From NCBI RefSeq assembly GCF_030813595.1, contig NZ_JAUSUH010000010.1:124001-188000 (forward strand): a stretch of 64,000 bases of DNA, read 5' to 3'. Under the pieces are notes generated by a model. That model was given only the letters and a program-made list of their open reading frames with translations, had not been told where the DNA came from and ran no database searches. A program made the position numbers and the translations under genes. The stretch's first letter is position 1; the number at the start of each line of letters is the position of its first letter. Source of the DNA: Ancylobacter vacuolatus. GTDB taxonomy: Bacteria; Pseudomonadota; Alphaproteobacteria; Rhizobiales; Xanthobacteraceae. Positions 31,221 to 40,608 of this stretch are shown here, one piece after another.

Positions 31221-32411
31221 GTGCCTGCGCCCCTCGCCGCGACGGCGGACACTCCCGTGGAGCCGGCCGAAAGGCCGGCCCCACCCGCCGCCTCCGGGCG
31301 CGACCTGCGGCTCGACCTGTTCCGCGGGCTGGCGCTGTGGTTCATCTTCCTGAATCACGTGCCCAACAATGTCGGCAACTGGATCACCAACCGCAATTTC
31401 GGCTTTTCCGACGCCACCGAGATCTTCGTCTTCATCTCCGGCTACACCGCCGCCATGGTCTATGGGCGCCAGCTCGAGTCCAGCGGCGTGCTCGTCACCT
31501 CGGCGCGCATCCTGCGCCGGGCGTGGCAGCTCTATATCGCCTTCATCTTCCTGTTCGTGATCTATCTCGCCGAAATCTCCTATGTCGTCGGCAGCTTCGA
31601 GAACCCGCTCTATGCCGAGGAAATGGGGGCGCTGCAGTTCCTCGCCGAGCCCGACGTGGCGCTGGTGCAGGCGCTGCTGCTGAAATTCCGCCCGGCCAAT
31701 ATGGACGTGCTGCCGCTCTATATCGTGCTGCTCGCCACCTTCCCGCCGATTCTGTGGGCGCTGAAGCGCTGGGCCGACGCGACGCTTCTCGCCTCCTTCC
31801 TGCTCTGGCTGGCGGTTCAGTTCCTCGGCTTCAACCTGCCCGGCTATCCCGACGACCGGATGTGGTTCTTCAACCCCTTCGCCTGGCAACTGATGTTCGT
31901 GTTCGGCGGCTGGTGCGGGCTCGGCGGCAGCGACCGGCTGGCGGGACTGGTGCATTCGCGGGTGGTGCTGGTGTTGTCAGTGTTCTATCTCGCGCTGTCA
32001 CTGGCGGTGGTGACGAGCTGGTACTGGCCGCCACTGGAAGGGCTGGTGCCGCCCGCCATCGGCGACATCATCTACCCCATCAGCAAGACCGACCTCTCGG
32101 TGCTGCGCTTCGTGCACTTTCTCGCGCTGGCGGTGGTGGTGGTCAGGCTGATACCGGTGCAGGCGCCGTTTCTGCGCTGGGAAGCCGTGAGGCCGCTGAT
32201 CATGTGCGGCCAGCACTCGCTGGAAGTGTTCTGTTTCGGCGTCTTCCTTTCTTTTGCCGCACATTTCGTGCTGAACGAGGTCTCCGGCACCGTGCTCATG
32301 CAAGTGACGATGAGCCTGTCCGGCATCGCCTTAATGGTAGGTCTCTCGGCATTGCTGTCGTGGTATGCTCGCGCCGAGCGCGACAGAGCGGCGCGCAAGA
32401 AGGCTGGCTAG
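31221..32411 (+). CDS. OpgC-domain membrane acyltransferase
   Basis: A 396-residue integral membrane protein with about ten membrane segments and the OpgC signature: RDLRLDLFRGLALWFIFLNHV, SDATEIFVFISGYTAAMVYG and MCGQHSLEVFCFGVFLSF. OpgC family proteins transfer succinyl or similar groups to osmoregulated periplasmic glucans. Starts with GTG 9 nt after hdeD. Two SGNH-type exported proteins follow at once, which suggests an acylation/deacylation module for a periplasmic polymer. The first 30 residues are Pro/Ala-rich and not conserved. No opgG/H genes are seen here. Confidence 0.85.
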   Translation: MPAPLAATADTPVEPAERPAPPAASGRDLRLDLFRGLALWFIFLNHVPNNVGNWITNRNFGFSDATEIFVFISGYTAAMVYGRQLESSGVLVTSARILRRAWQLYIAFIFLFVIYLAEISYVVGSFENPLYAEEMGALQFLAEPDVALVQALLLKFRPANMDVLPLYIVLLATFPPILWALKRWADATLLASFLLWLAVQFLGFNLPGYPDDRMWFFNPFAWQLMFVFGGWCGLGGSDRLAGLVHSRVVLVLSVFYLALSLAVVTSWYWPPLEGLVPPAIGDIIYPISKTDLSVLRFVHFLALAVVVVRLIPVQAPFLRWEAVRPLIMCGQHSLEVFCFGVFLSFAAHFVLNEVSGTVLMQVTMSLSGIALMVGLSALLSWYARAERDRAARKKAG

Positions 32412-32422
32412 CGCGGTTCGAC

Positions 32423-33205
32423 GTGGAACGCTGGATCTGGGGTATGTTGTTCGCAAGCGTCCTTTCCTTGGGCGGCGCCTCCGGCGTCGCGGCCGAGACG
32501 GGGAAGGTTTGCGCGGCGCCGTCCGCCCTCACGCGGGCGGGCTTCCCGCTGCCGCGCCTGGCGCGCTCGCTGGAGAAGAAGGAGCCGACCACCATCCTGG
32601 TGGTGAACAGCGCTACCACGACCAAGCGGCCGACTGATGCCGGCACAGCGGGCGGCAAGAGCGTCGCCCTGCGCAGCTTCCCGAGCTATATTGAGGAGAC
32701 GCTGCGCACCCGCTATCCCGAAGGCGGGGTGGTGGTGACGACCCGCAGCCAGCCGCGCGCCACCGCCGAAACCATTCGCGACGAACTCCCGGCGATGCTG
32801 GCGGAAGCCCGGCCGGCGCTGGTGATCTGGCAGACAGGCACCTTCGACGCCATCCTGGGCGCCGAGACCTCCATTTTCTCCGACGCGGTCGACACCGGCA
32901 TAGGCTATGTCCATGACGCTGGCGCCGATCTCATCCTGGTCAGCCCGCAATACAGCCCGCGCACCGATTTCGCCTTCGATATCGGCGCCTATACCAACGC
33001 GCTGCGCTGGGCGGCGCGTCTCGGCGGTGTGCCGTTCTTCGACCGCTACGCCATCATGCACTTCTGGGAAGACGAAGGCATTTTCGACTTCGACACCGCC
33101 CGCCCCTCCCCCTCGCTGTTCGACGATGTGCACAGCTGCATCGGCCGTCTTCTGGTCGGCATGATCGTCGATGGCGTCGACCTCAGAACGCTCGGTTCCC
33201 GCTAG
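32423..33205 (+). CDS. SGNH-fold exported protein lacking catalytic residues (probable pseudoenzyme)
   Basis: A 260-residue exported protein that aligns with the next gene's product across its length (SFPSYIEETLRTRYPEGG, PALVIWQTGTFDA, LILVSPQYSPR). The nucleophile position of block I is changed: GSSS in the paralogue reads NSAT here (Ala64). The block II Gly (NRG) is Ser and the block III Asn is Phe. The C-terminal Asp-x-x-His (DDVH) is kept. I infer loss of esterase activity and perhaps a binding role. GTG at 32423 gives a signal peptide; the ATG at 32444 is an alternative. Its stop is directly followed by the next ATG. Confidence 0.8.
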   Translation: MERWIWGMLFASVLSLGGASGVAAETGKVCAAPSALTRAGFPLPRLARSLEKKEPTTILVVNSATTTKRPTDAGTAGGKSVALRSFPSYIEETLRTRYPEGGVVVTTRSQPRATAETIRDELPAMLAEARPALVIWQTGTFDAILGAETSIFSDAVDTGIGYVHDAGADLILVSPQYSPRTDFAFDIGAYTNALRWAARLGGVPFFDRYAIMHFWEDEGIFDFDTARPSPSLFDDVHSCIGRLLVGMIVDGVDLRTLGSR

Positions 33206-34069
33206 ATGCACCTGCGCCTTCTCGCCCCCCTCGCCTTTTCCGCCCTCCTCGCCGCCGCGCAGCCGGCCGCCGCGCAGACGGTGATGCCGGCCAGTTGCCC
33301 GGCGGCGAAGACGCTGGCCAAGCTCAACGCCCCGCTCGCCCGCACCTCGGCCCGGCTGCGCGCCGGCGAGAAGGTGGTGATCGTCGCCATCGGCTCCTCC
33401 TCCACCGCCGGGGCGGGGGCGAGCGTGCCCGATGCCGCCTATCCCAACCGGCTGCAGGCGATGCTGCGCGAGCGCTTTCCCGCCGCCGATATCAGCGTCG
33501 TCAATCGCGGCATCAATGGGCAGGACGCACCGGAAATGCTGGCGCGCTTCGACACCGATGTCGCGGCGCTGAAGCCGACGCTGGTGATCTGGCAATCCGG
33601 GGTGAACGCGCTGTTCCGCGAGGGCGGCCTCGCCGCCGCTGACGCGCTGCTGCACGAGGCGATCGCCCGAGTGAAGGCGATCGACGCCGATCTCGTACTG
33701 GTCGACCCGCAATACGCCCCGCGCGTGCTCGCCGACGCCGATAGCGGGCCGATGGTCAACCTCATCGCCAAGGTGGCGGCGGAGGAAGGCGTCGCGGTCT
33801 ATCCGCGCTTCGCGCTGATGCGCGACTGGCACGAAAAGGCCTCGATGGGCTTCGAATCCTTCCTGTGGAAGGACCAGTTCCACATGAATGACTGGGGCTA
33901 TAACTGCTTCGCCCGCGACCTCGGCCGCGCCGTCGTCGCCAATATCGACTCGCAGCAGCGCTCCGCCGATGTGGGCGCGCCCGCCAAGCCGATCGCGGCC
34001 CAGTCGGTGACGGCGAAGCCGATCGCGGCTCCTGCCGCCCTGCCGGTGTCGGCCAGCGCGGCGCCCTGA
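33206..34069 (+). CDS. SGNH/GDSL hydrolase, exported
   Basis: A 287-residue protein with a signal peptide (LRLLAPLAFSALLAAAQP, cleaved near AAAQ). The SGNH blocks are intact: Ser65 in IGSSSTAG (block I), Gly in NRGINGQD (II), Asn in WQSGVNA (III) and Asp223/His226 in KDQFHMNDWG (V). An Ala/Pro-rich tail of about 40 residues follows. It is a periplasmic esterase, probably acting on acyl groups of a glycan given the OpgC-like gene before it. The ATG abuts the TAG of its paralogue. Confidence 0.88.
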   Translation: MHLRLLAPLAFSALLAAAQPAAAQTVMPASCPAAKTLAKLNAPLARTSARLRAGEKVVIVAIGSSSTAGAGASVPDAAYPNRLQAMLRERFPAADISVVNRGINGQDAPEMLARFDTDVAALKPTLVIWQSGVNALFREGGLAAADALLHEAIARVKAIDADLVLVDPQYAPRVLADADSGPMVNLIAKVAAEEGVAVYPRFALMRDWHEKASMGFESFLWKDQFHMNDWGYNCFARDLGRAVVANIDSQQRSADVGAPAKPIAAQSVTAKPIAAPAALPVSASAAP

Positions 34070-34128
34070 GCGAAGCGATCAAGCGTAACCCTGATCGAGG
34101 CGGTCAGGCGCGCTCGGAGCCGACAAGC

Positions 34129-34413
34129 TCAATCGTCGCCCTTGCCGGAAAACGCCCCGCCGAAGCGCTTCATCACCGCGTCGCGGGCCTTGAGCACGCG
34201 GCGCTCGTAATCTTCCGCCATCGGCTCGGTCAGCACGCTTTCCAGCCCGGCGAGCAGCGCCCACAGAGCGGGAATCTCCGCCTCGTCCTCGATGAAGTCG
34301 GCCATCGCCTCGCCATCGGCGTCGTCCACCGTGCGCGAGAGGAACTCGAACAGCACGACGGCGACCGAGCGGTCGATGACAAGCGTGATTTCGTCGTCCG
34401 GCGCCTCGGCCAT
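34129..34413 (-). CDS. Conserved hypothetical protein, acidic
   Basis: A 94-residue soluble acidic protein (ITLVIDRSVAVVLFEFLSR, then DDADGEAMADFIEDEAEIPAL and a basic helix YERRVLKARDAVMKRF). The ATG at 34413 has GGGGA upstream. No domain or function is recognised. It diverges from prmB and stands alone. Confidence 0.75.
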   Translation of the reverse strand: MAEAPDDEITLVIDRSVAVVLFEFLSRTVDDADGEAMADFIEDEAEIPALWALLAGLESVLTEPMAEDYERRVLKARDAVMKRFGGAFSGKGDD

Positions 34414-34565
34414 GGAATGTCCCCGTGCGAGATGTTTCCTTCCTATCGTCCGGCCACGCCGCGATGACAAGTCCCGGGGGACCTGTCACGCCGCCCGGAT
34501 GATATCCGCCCGGCTTGCATTCGGCGCCACGCCGTGCTGACCCTTGCGCGAAACCGGGGAGAGCT

Positions 34566-35510
34566 ATGATGGCGGCAGCGGACGATCTGAGGACGGTCAG
34601 GGATTTCGTGCGCTATGGCGTCAGCCGCTTCACCAAGGCCCGGCTGGCCTTCGGCCATGGCACCAGCGAGGCACTTGATGAGGCGGCCTTCATGGTGCTG
34701 GAGGCGCTGCATCTGCCGGTGGACGACCTCTCGCCCTGGCTCGACGCGCGGCTGACCGCCGAGGAGCGCGCGCATCTGGCCGACCTGATCGAGCGGCGTT
34801 GCACCACCCGCCAGCCAGCCGCCTATCTGCTCGGCAAGACCTATATTGGCGGCGTGCCGTTCCGCTCCGATCCGCGCGCCATCGTGCCGCGTTCCTTCAT
34901 CGGCGAATTGATGGCCGGCGAGCTGTTCACCGGCGGCGACTTCTCGCTGGTGCCCCAGCCGGAAAGCGTCGGCCGCGTGCTGGACCTGTGCACGGGCTCG
35001 GGCTGCCTCGCCATTCTCGCCGCCATGACCTTCCCCAATGCGCAGGTGGATGGCGTCGACCTCTCGCCCGACGCGCTCTCGCTTGCCGCCGAGAACGTCG
35101 CGGAGCACGAACTGACCGCGCGCGTTCGGCTGATCGAGGGCGATCTGTTCGGCCCTCTGGCGGGCGAGATCTACGACCTCATCATCACCAACCCGCCCTA
35201 TGTGGATGAGCAGGCGATGGCGGCGCTGCCGGCGGAATACCGCCACGAGCCGAGCCTCGCCTTTGCCGGCGGGCCGGACGGGCTCGACATCGTCCGCCGC
35301 ATCCTTGCCGAGGCGCCGGCGCATCTGACGCCCGGCGGCGGCCTCATCTGCGAATTCGGCACCGGCAAGGAGATATTGGAGGCCGAATACCCCCATCTGC
35401 CCTTCCTCTGGCTCGACACCGAGGACAGCGAGGGCGAGGTATTCTGGCTTTCCGCCGCCGACCTCGCGGTCAACGCCGATCTGCGCGTCATCAACCGCAT
35501 GCCGCGCTGA
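34566..35510 (+). CDS. prmB: Ribosomal protein L3 N5-glutamine methyltransferase PrmB
   Basis: A 314-residue class I methyltransferase that methylates a glutamine in ribosomal protein L3. The N-terminal helical domain precedes the SAM site VLDLCTGSGCLAIL and the NPPY tetrad (ITNPPYVDEQAMAALPAEY) that binds the glutamine amide. The residues after NPPY (RHEPSLAFAGGPDGLDIVRRIL) distinguish PrmB from PrmC. ATG at 34566 has GGGGAG upstream; the longer frame back to 34515 begins with TTG and lacks a site. Confidence 0.93.
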   Translation: MMAAADDLRTVRDFVRYGVSRFTKARLAFGHGTSEALDEAAFMVLEALHLPVDDLSPWLDARLTAEERAHLADLIERRCTTRQPAAYLLGKTYIGGVPFRSDPRAIVPRSFIGELMAGELFTGGDFSLVPQPESVGRVLDLCTGSGCLAILAAMTFPNAQVDGVDLSPDALSLAAENVAEHELTARVRLIEGDLFGPLAGEIYDLIITNPPYVDEQAMAALPAEYRHEPSLAFAGGPDGLDIVRRILAEAPAHLTPGGGLICEFGTGKEILEAEYPHLPFLWLDTEDSEGEVFWLSAADLAVNADLRVINRMPR

Positions 35511-35517
35511 ACCCGCT

Positions 35518-35562
35518 TCGTCATCCCGGAACGGCCTTGGGCCGTATCCGGGATCGGTCGCC
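35518..35562. repeat. Short palindromic intergenic repeat
   Basis: TCGTCATCCCGGAACGGCC and GGCCGTATCCGGGATCGG form an inverted repeat between convergent prmB and mltB-like genes; related to the 7122 family. Confidence 0.65.
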
Positions 35563-35567
35563 GCGCC

Positions 35568-36797
35568 TCAGCCGCCCTTCTTCATATGGGCCAGCACGGC
35601 CGCGTCCGGCCAGCAATCCAGCGGCAGGCCGTTCGCCTTCTGGTAGGCGCCGAGCGCGGCGCGGGTCTTCATGCCGGCCTTGCCGTCGATCTTGTCGGCA
35701 TAGAAGCCCTGGCTCGCCAGCACCTTCTGCATGAATTCGAGATCGCGCGTCTTCACCAGCGCAATCTTCTCCCAATCATGGGCGAAGGGCCGGTCGTCCT
35801 CGATGCGGTCGGCGAGATGGCCGACATAGAGCACATAGAGATCGGCGAAATTGTAGCTCTTGAGCACGAAGTAATTGGCCGGCGTCAGGAAAGCCGGCCC
35901 ATAGGGACCGGCCGGCATGATGATGGAAGCCTCGTCCTTCAGCGCGGAAGGCGCCACCCGGCGTCCGTCGGCGATCTTGACTCCCCGCTTCAGCCACTCG
36001 CCGATGGGGAGCGTGACCTCGGGTTCGGCCTTTGTGCAATCGAAGCCGGGCGGGACGGTGATCTCATAGGCCCAGCGCTTGCCGCTCTGCCAGCCCTTTT
36101 CCTTGAGCAGGCTGGCGGTGGCGGCCAGCGCCTCCGGCACATTGGTCCAGATATTGGCGGTGCCGTCGCCGTCGAGATCGACCCCATAGGCGAGATAGCC
36201 GGTGGGCAGGAACTGGGTGAGCCCCATCGCCCCGGCCCAGGAGCTTTTCATCCCGGCGCGGGTGACATGGCCCTCGTCAAGGATCTTCAGCGCGGCGAGA
36301 AACTCGGCCCGGAACTCCTCCTTGCGGCGGCCGACATAGGCCTGTGTCGCCAGCACGCGCAGCGCGTCATGGCTGAGCTTGGCTCCGCCATAGGAGGTCT
36401 CGCGCGCCCAGATGGCGAGCAGGATCGGCCCCGGCACGCCGAACTGGCGCTCGATGGCGGCCAGCTCCGCGCGGTACTGCACCGCCAGTTTGCGCCCGCG
36501 CGCGGCATAGGCGGCGATCGCCTTGTCGGAGACGTAGTCGGCGGGGGTCTGCACGAATTCCGCCTGCCGGTCCGGCGCCTTCGGCTTACCGGGCAAAGCG
36601 AGGTCGGGCAGCGAGAAGTCCGGCTCCAACCCGGCGGTCTCGCGCTCGAAAGTGGCGCGGGAAATGCCCATGGCCTGCGCCGCCGGCCATTGCGCGGCGA
36701 GCCAGCGCTCAAAGCCGGCATCGGCGAGCGCCGGCCCGGCGAGGACGAGAAGCGTGAGGGCGGCGGCGAGAAGGGGGCGGCGGAGCAAGTGGATCAT
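35568..36797 (-). CDS. MltB-type lytic murein transglycosylase with peptidoglycan-binding domain
   Basis: A 409-residue exported enzyme that cleaves the glycan strand of peptidoglycan with 1,6-anhydro ring formation. Signal peptide near residues 1-25 (LLRRPLLAAALTLLVLAG to ALAD). The catalytic region shows AIWARETSYG with the general acid Glu, SWAGAMGLTQFLPTGY and ANIWTNVPEALAATA. A short peptidoglycan-binding domain of three helices ends the protein (DKIDGKAGMKTRAALGAYQK). ATG at 36797 was chosen because it starts the signal peptide; an open frame upstream overlaps tam. It is 56 nt after tam on the same strand. Confidence 0.92.
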   Translation of the reverse strand: MIHLLRRPLLAAALTLLVLAGPALADAGFERWLAAQWPAAQAMGISRATFERETAGLEPDFSLPDLALPGKPKAPDRQAEFVQTPADYVSDKAIAAYAARGRKLAVQYRAELAAIERQFGVPGPILLAIWARETSYGGAKLSHDALRVLATQAYVGRRKEEFRAEFLAALKILDEGHVTRAGMKSSWAGAMGLTQFLPTGYLAYGVDLDGDGTANIWTNVPEALAATASLLKEKGWQSGKRWAYEITVPPGFDCTKAEPEVTLPIGEWLKRGVKIADGRRVAPSALKDEASIIMPAGPYGPAFLTPANYFVLKSYNFADLYVLYVGHLADRIEDDRPFAHDWEKIALVKTRDLEFMQKVLASQGFYADKIDGKAGMKTRAALGAYQKANGLPLDCWPDAAVLAHMKKGG

Positions 36798-36852
36798 GCC
36801 CCTGAGATAGCGCAGATCGCGCCCGCTGCGAATGACGGCCGTGCCGGGCCGC

Positions 36853-37620
36853 TCAGCCCACCGCGACGATGAACAGCCGGGGAAAGCGCAGCAGCACCTT
36901 TCCGTCGACCCGGGCGGGATAGGTCTGCGCCAGCCGCGCCGTGTAGTCGGCGAGGAAGGCGGCGCGCTCGGCCTCATCAAGCGGCGCGAGATAGGTGCGC
37001 AGCCCCGTGGAGCGGAACCACTCGGCAATGGCCGGCGCGCCTTCCAGCGGGTGGTTGTAGAGCGTGTGCCAGATGTCGACATGGCGGGCCAGCGGCGCCA
37101 GCCGGTCGTAATAGGCGCCGACGCTGGGTAGCCGGTCACGCGCCACCCCGGCCACGCGGTCCGCCCACGGGCCGGCAGCGGCCGCCTCTTCCATCAGCAG
37201 ATGCGAGGGCTCGTTCACATTATCAGGCATCTGCAGCGCCAGCACCCCGCCCTGCGGCAGTGCTGCCAGCAGCCGGGCCAGCACGTCGAGATGAGCCGGT
37301 ACCCACTGGAACACGGCATTGGCGAAGAGAAGCTGGGTGCCCTCGGGCGGCTGCCAGGTGGCGAGATCGCCCAGCTCGAAGCGCGCGCCCGGCAGGCGGG
37401 CGCGGGCCTGTTCGATCATGGCGGGGGAATTGTCGACGCCGATCACCTCGGCCTGCGGCCAGCGCTGGGCCAGCAGTTCGGTCGAATTGCCGGGCCCGCA
37501 GCCGAGATCGACCACGCGGCGGGGCCGCTCCAGCGGCACCCGCGCGAGCAGATCGCGCGGCGGCCGGGTGCGCTCGTCCTCGAATTTCAGATAGAGGGCG
37601 GGGTTCCAGTCTTCGGCCAT
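36853..37620 (-). CDS. tam: Trans-aconitate 2-methyltransferase
   Basis: A 255-residue SAM-dependent methyltransferase that esterifies trans-aconitate, a by-product that inhibits the citric acid cycle. The N-terminus [20 protein letters not shown] is characteristic of Tam. The SAM site [15 protein letters not shown] and the later [17 protein letters not shown] match the family. GGGGAGG lies before the ATG at 37620. Fragments of an additional copy of its 5' region lie about 0.8 kb upstream in the direction of transcription (see 38356). Confidence 0.94.
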   Translation of the reverse strand: MAEDWNPALYLKFEDERTRPPRDLLARVPLERPRRVVDLGCGPGNSTELLAQRWPQAEVIGVDNSPAMIEQARARLPGARFELGDLATWQPPEGTQLLFANAVFQWVPAHLDVLARLLAALPQGGVLALQMPDNVNEPSHLLMEEAAAAGPWADRVAGVARDRLPSVGAYYDRLAPLARHVDIWHTLYNHPLEGAPAIAEWFRSTGLRTYLAPLDEAERAAFLADYTARLAQTYPARVDGKVLLRFPRLFIVAVG

Positions 37621-37669
37621 GACGTGCCTCCCCTTTCACCGCCGACCCTCACGGCAGGCGAACCTCTCC

Positions 37670-37760
37670 ACCTCATCCCCGGGCTCGACCCGGGGATCCA
37701 TGCGTGCGCCCGCCGCCACGCGGCCGGGCTGGGTCCCCGGGCCAAGCCCGTGGATGAGGG
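37670..37760. repeat. Palindromic intergenic repeat (CCCCGGGCTCGACCCGGGG type)
   Basis: CATCCCCGGGCTCGACCCGGGGATCC at the left and GTCCCCGGGCCAAGCCCGTGGATGA at the right, in two inverted repeats. Related to 1638 and 13318. Confidence 0.7.
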
Positions 37761-37799
37761 AAGGCAGGCCCTTCCCCTCCCCCAAAGCCGTCCTCCCGC

Positions 37800-37945
37800 T
37801 CAGCGCGTCAGCTTCTTGTGCTTCATCCGATGCGGGATGATCTCTTCGACGCCGAGGCGGCGCTTCTTGTCTTCCTCATAATCGTGGAAGTTGCCTCGCA
37901 CCACTCGACATGGCCGTCGCCCTCGAAAGCCAGTATGTGGGTGGC
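37800..37945 (-). pseudogene. Remnant of a second ettA 3' end
   Basis: About 146 nt match the last 48 codons of ettA at 38602, with roughly 10-15 percent base differences. The translated 3' part reads GNFHDYEEDKKRRLGVEEII and PHRMKHKKLTR, stopping at the same codon. Upstream of this, the reading frame must shift by one base near 37895 to continue as ATHILAFEGDGHVEW. Homology stops abruptly at 37945. It lies 180 nt before tam, as the intact ettA once may have done, so it is the truncated left copy of an ettA-tam junction duplication. Confidence 0.85.
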
Positions 37946-38060
37946 ATCGATGGATCTCTCGGTCTTGGCGATAAGTCAGCAACCGACCCTAACCGAACAT
38001 CCCCGGTGGCACCTCTGCCGGGACTTACGCCACGCCCGGGGACAAGATCGATGCAAGCGG

Positions 38061-38234
38061 TCAGGAAAAACTGCCGATACTGTTACCGTCGTCAGCGTTT
38101 ACGGTGTCTTGCTCCGTCAAATCCGCCACGATCACAGCCCGCAAGACAGGGGCATTCCACGGCCGTTTCAACCCCTCGCTCTTCTCCTGTGCTTCTGAGG
38201 CCTTGTTCTGATGAGCGACCGGCTCTAACTTCAT
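38061..38234 (-). CDS. Small ORF (57 aa) with WxxPxL motif, possible RiPP-type precursor
   Basis: It lies inside the roughly 0.4 kb of unlike DNA between the ettA and tam remnants. The ATG at 38234 follows GGAG-N7-GGGG. Residues 1-22 are polar (KLEPVAHQNKASEAQEKSEG), followed by KRPWNAPVLRAVIVADLTEQ and a C-terminus rich in Asp, Asn, Gly and Ser (DTVNADDGNSIGSFS). W-x-x-P-x-L resembles the leader motif bound by RiPP recognition elements in lasso-type precursors. No RiPP enzyme genes are in the window and no Gly1/Asp-Glu ring pattern fits a lasso core. It may be an orphan precursor, another small protein or chance. An in-frame extension to 38273 exists. Confidence 0.4.
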   Translation of the reverse strand: MKLEPVAHQNKASEAQEKSEGLKRPWNAPVLRAVIVADLTEQDTVNADDGNSIGSFS

Positions 38235-38355
38235 TGGCCCCGAAACTCCAAAACTAAGTACGAAACGGTACAATATTACAATTGGGCACGCAAGAAAAAG
38301 CCGTGCCGGAGTTTAAGGGGAAGGTGGGCTTCCGCCCGTGGCGGCTACATCGAAA

Positions 38356-38436
38356 GATCGCCCAGCTCGAGGCGGGCGGGCGGGTGCGCTCATCCTCGAA
38401 GGAGAGATAGAGGGCGGGGTTCCAGTCGTCGACCAT
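38356..38436 (-). pseudogene. Remnant of a second tam 5' end, internally deleted
   Basis: The ATG at 38436 begins [20 protein letters not shown], almost the N-terminus of Tam. It then jumps to sequence matching the tam region that codes RFELGDL (about residue 80), so roughly 55-60 codons were lost by internal deletion and the frame is broken. Homology ends near 38356. It lies 66 nt... after the ettA-side repeat element in transcription order, which is where an intact tam would start after ettA. Confidence 0.8.
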
Positions 38437-38497
38437 CGCCAGCTCCCTTGCTCTCCCGCCCACGCACTAGGAGAACCGGTCGACGTCACCCCGCCGG

Positions 38498-38595
38498 CGT
38501 CATCCCGGAAGGGCCGTCAGGCCCTGTCCGGGATCGTATGCCACCTGTCGAGCGCGCGATCCCGGCTCTGCGCTGCGCGCCGGCCGGGATGACGT
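38498..38595. repeat. Palindromic intergenic repeat (GTCATCCCGG type)
   Basis: Starts GTCATCCCGGAAGGGCC and ends GGCCGGGATGACG with internal GCGATCCCGGC; the same family as the elements at 7122 and 8137. It fills the gap between ettA and the tam remnant. Confidence 0.75.
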
Positions 38596-38601
38596 ACCCC
38601 C

Positions 38602-40257
<1,656 letters not shown>

Positions 40258-40608
40258 GTACCAAATTCCTGCGCTTCGGGCCGAGCCGAGATCGGGCCGC
40301 GAGGCCGCGGCGTCATGCGGTGTGGGTTGCGCGCTATGTAAACCGCGCACCGTTGAGCGGCAAGGCCGTCCCGCAAAGACCCGCCTATCTTATGGTTCCA
40401 CGCGGCGCAGGGGCGTCGCTCAGCGCGCCTGAACGGCGTCGCCCCGCCTGCGTTTACGGCCGGCCACGGGCGGGCCAATCGGCTTTTTCGCCCAAGGTAT
40501 TGGAACGCCTCTGTTCCTCGGGCGTTGACAGCTGCCGGCACGCACGCCGGGCGCAACTCACTATCTTCTTACCTCAAGAAGCCGGAACCGGGCGGGTATA
40601 CCGACAGC
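40258..40608. other. Divergent ettA/otsB intergenic region
   Basis: 351 nt without a gene. It holds the EcfG-type otsB promoter at 40502 and, on the other side, whatever promoter drives ettA, which I cannot identify with confidence. The open frame that starts at 40525 and runs into otsB begins inside the promoter and is not considered coding before 40609. No tRNA or repeat is seen. Confidence 0.5.
40502..40526 (+). promoter_or_regulatory. EcfG promoter upstream of otsB-GH15-otsA
   Basis: GGAAC (40502-40506), 16 nt, CGTT (40523-40526). The otsB ATG lies 82 nt downstream. Trehalose synthesis is a known output of the EcfG general stress response in Hyphomicrobiales. Confidence 0.8.

Noticed and set aside
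30710-32422. Very long second open frame through hdeD and opgC that joins the SGNH gene (about 830 codons in all)
   Set aside because: Only its last part is coding; the earlier portion lies in a shifted frame over hdeD and opgC, is very rich in Arg, Ala and Gly, and has no family resemblance. High-GC sequences commonly leave such frames open.
33851-33862. TTCGAATCC, like a tRNA T-loop
   Set aside because: It lies inside the SGNH hydrolase reading frame and has no acceptor or anticodon arms around it.
38061-38234. Assignment of the small ORF as a lasso peptide precursor
   Set aside because: No Gly1 with Asp/Glu at position 7-9 follows a Thr at the right place, and no lasso enzymes are encoded in the window.
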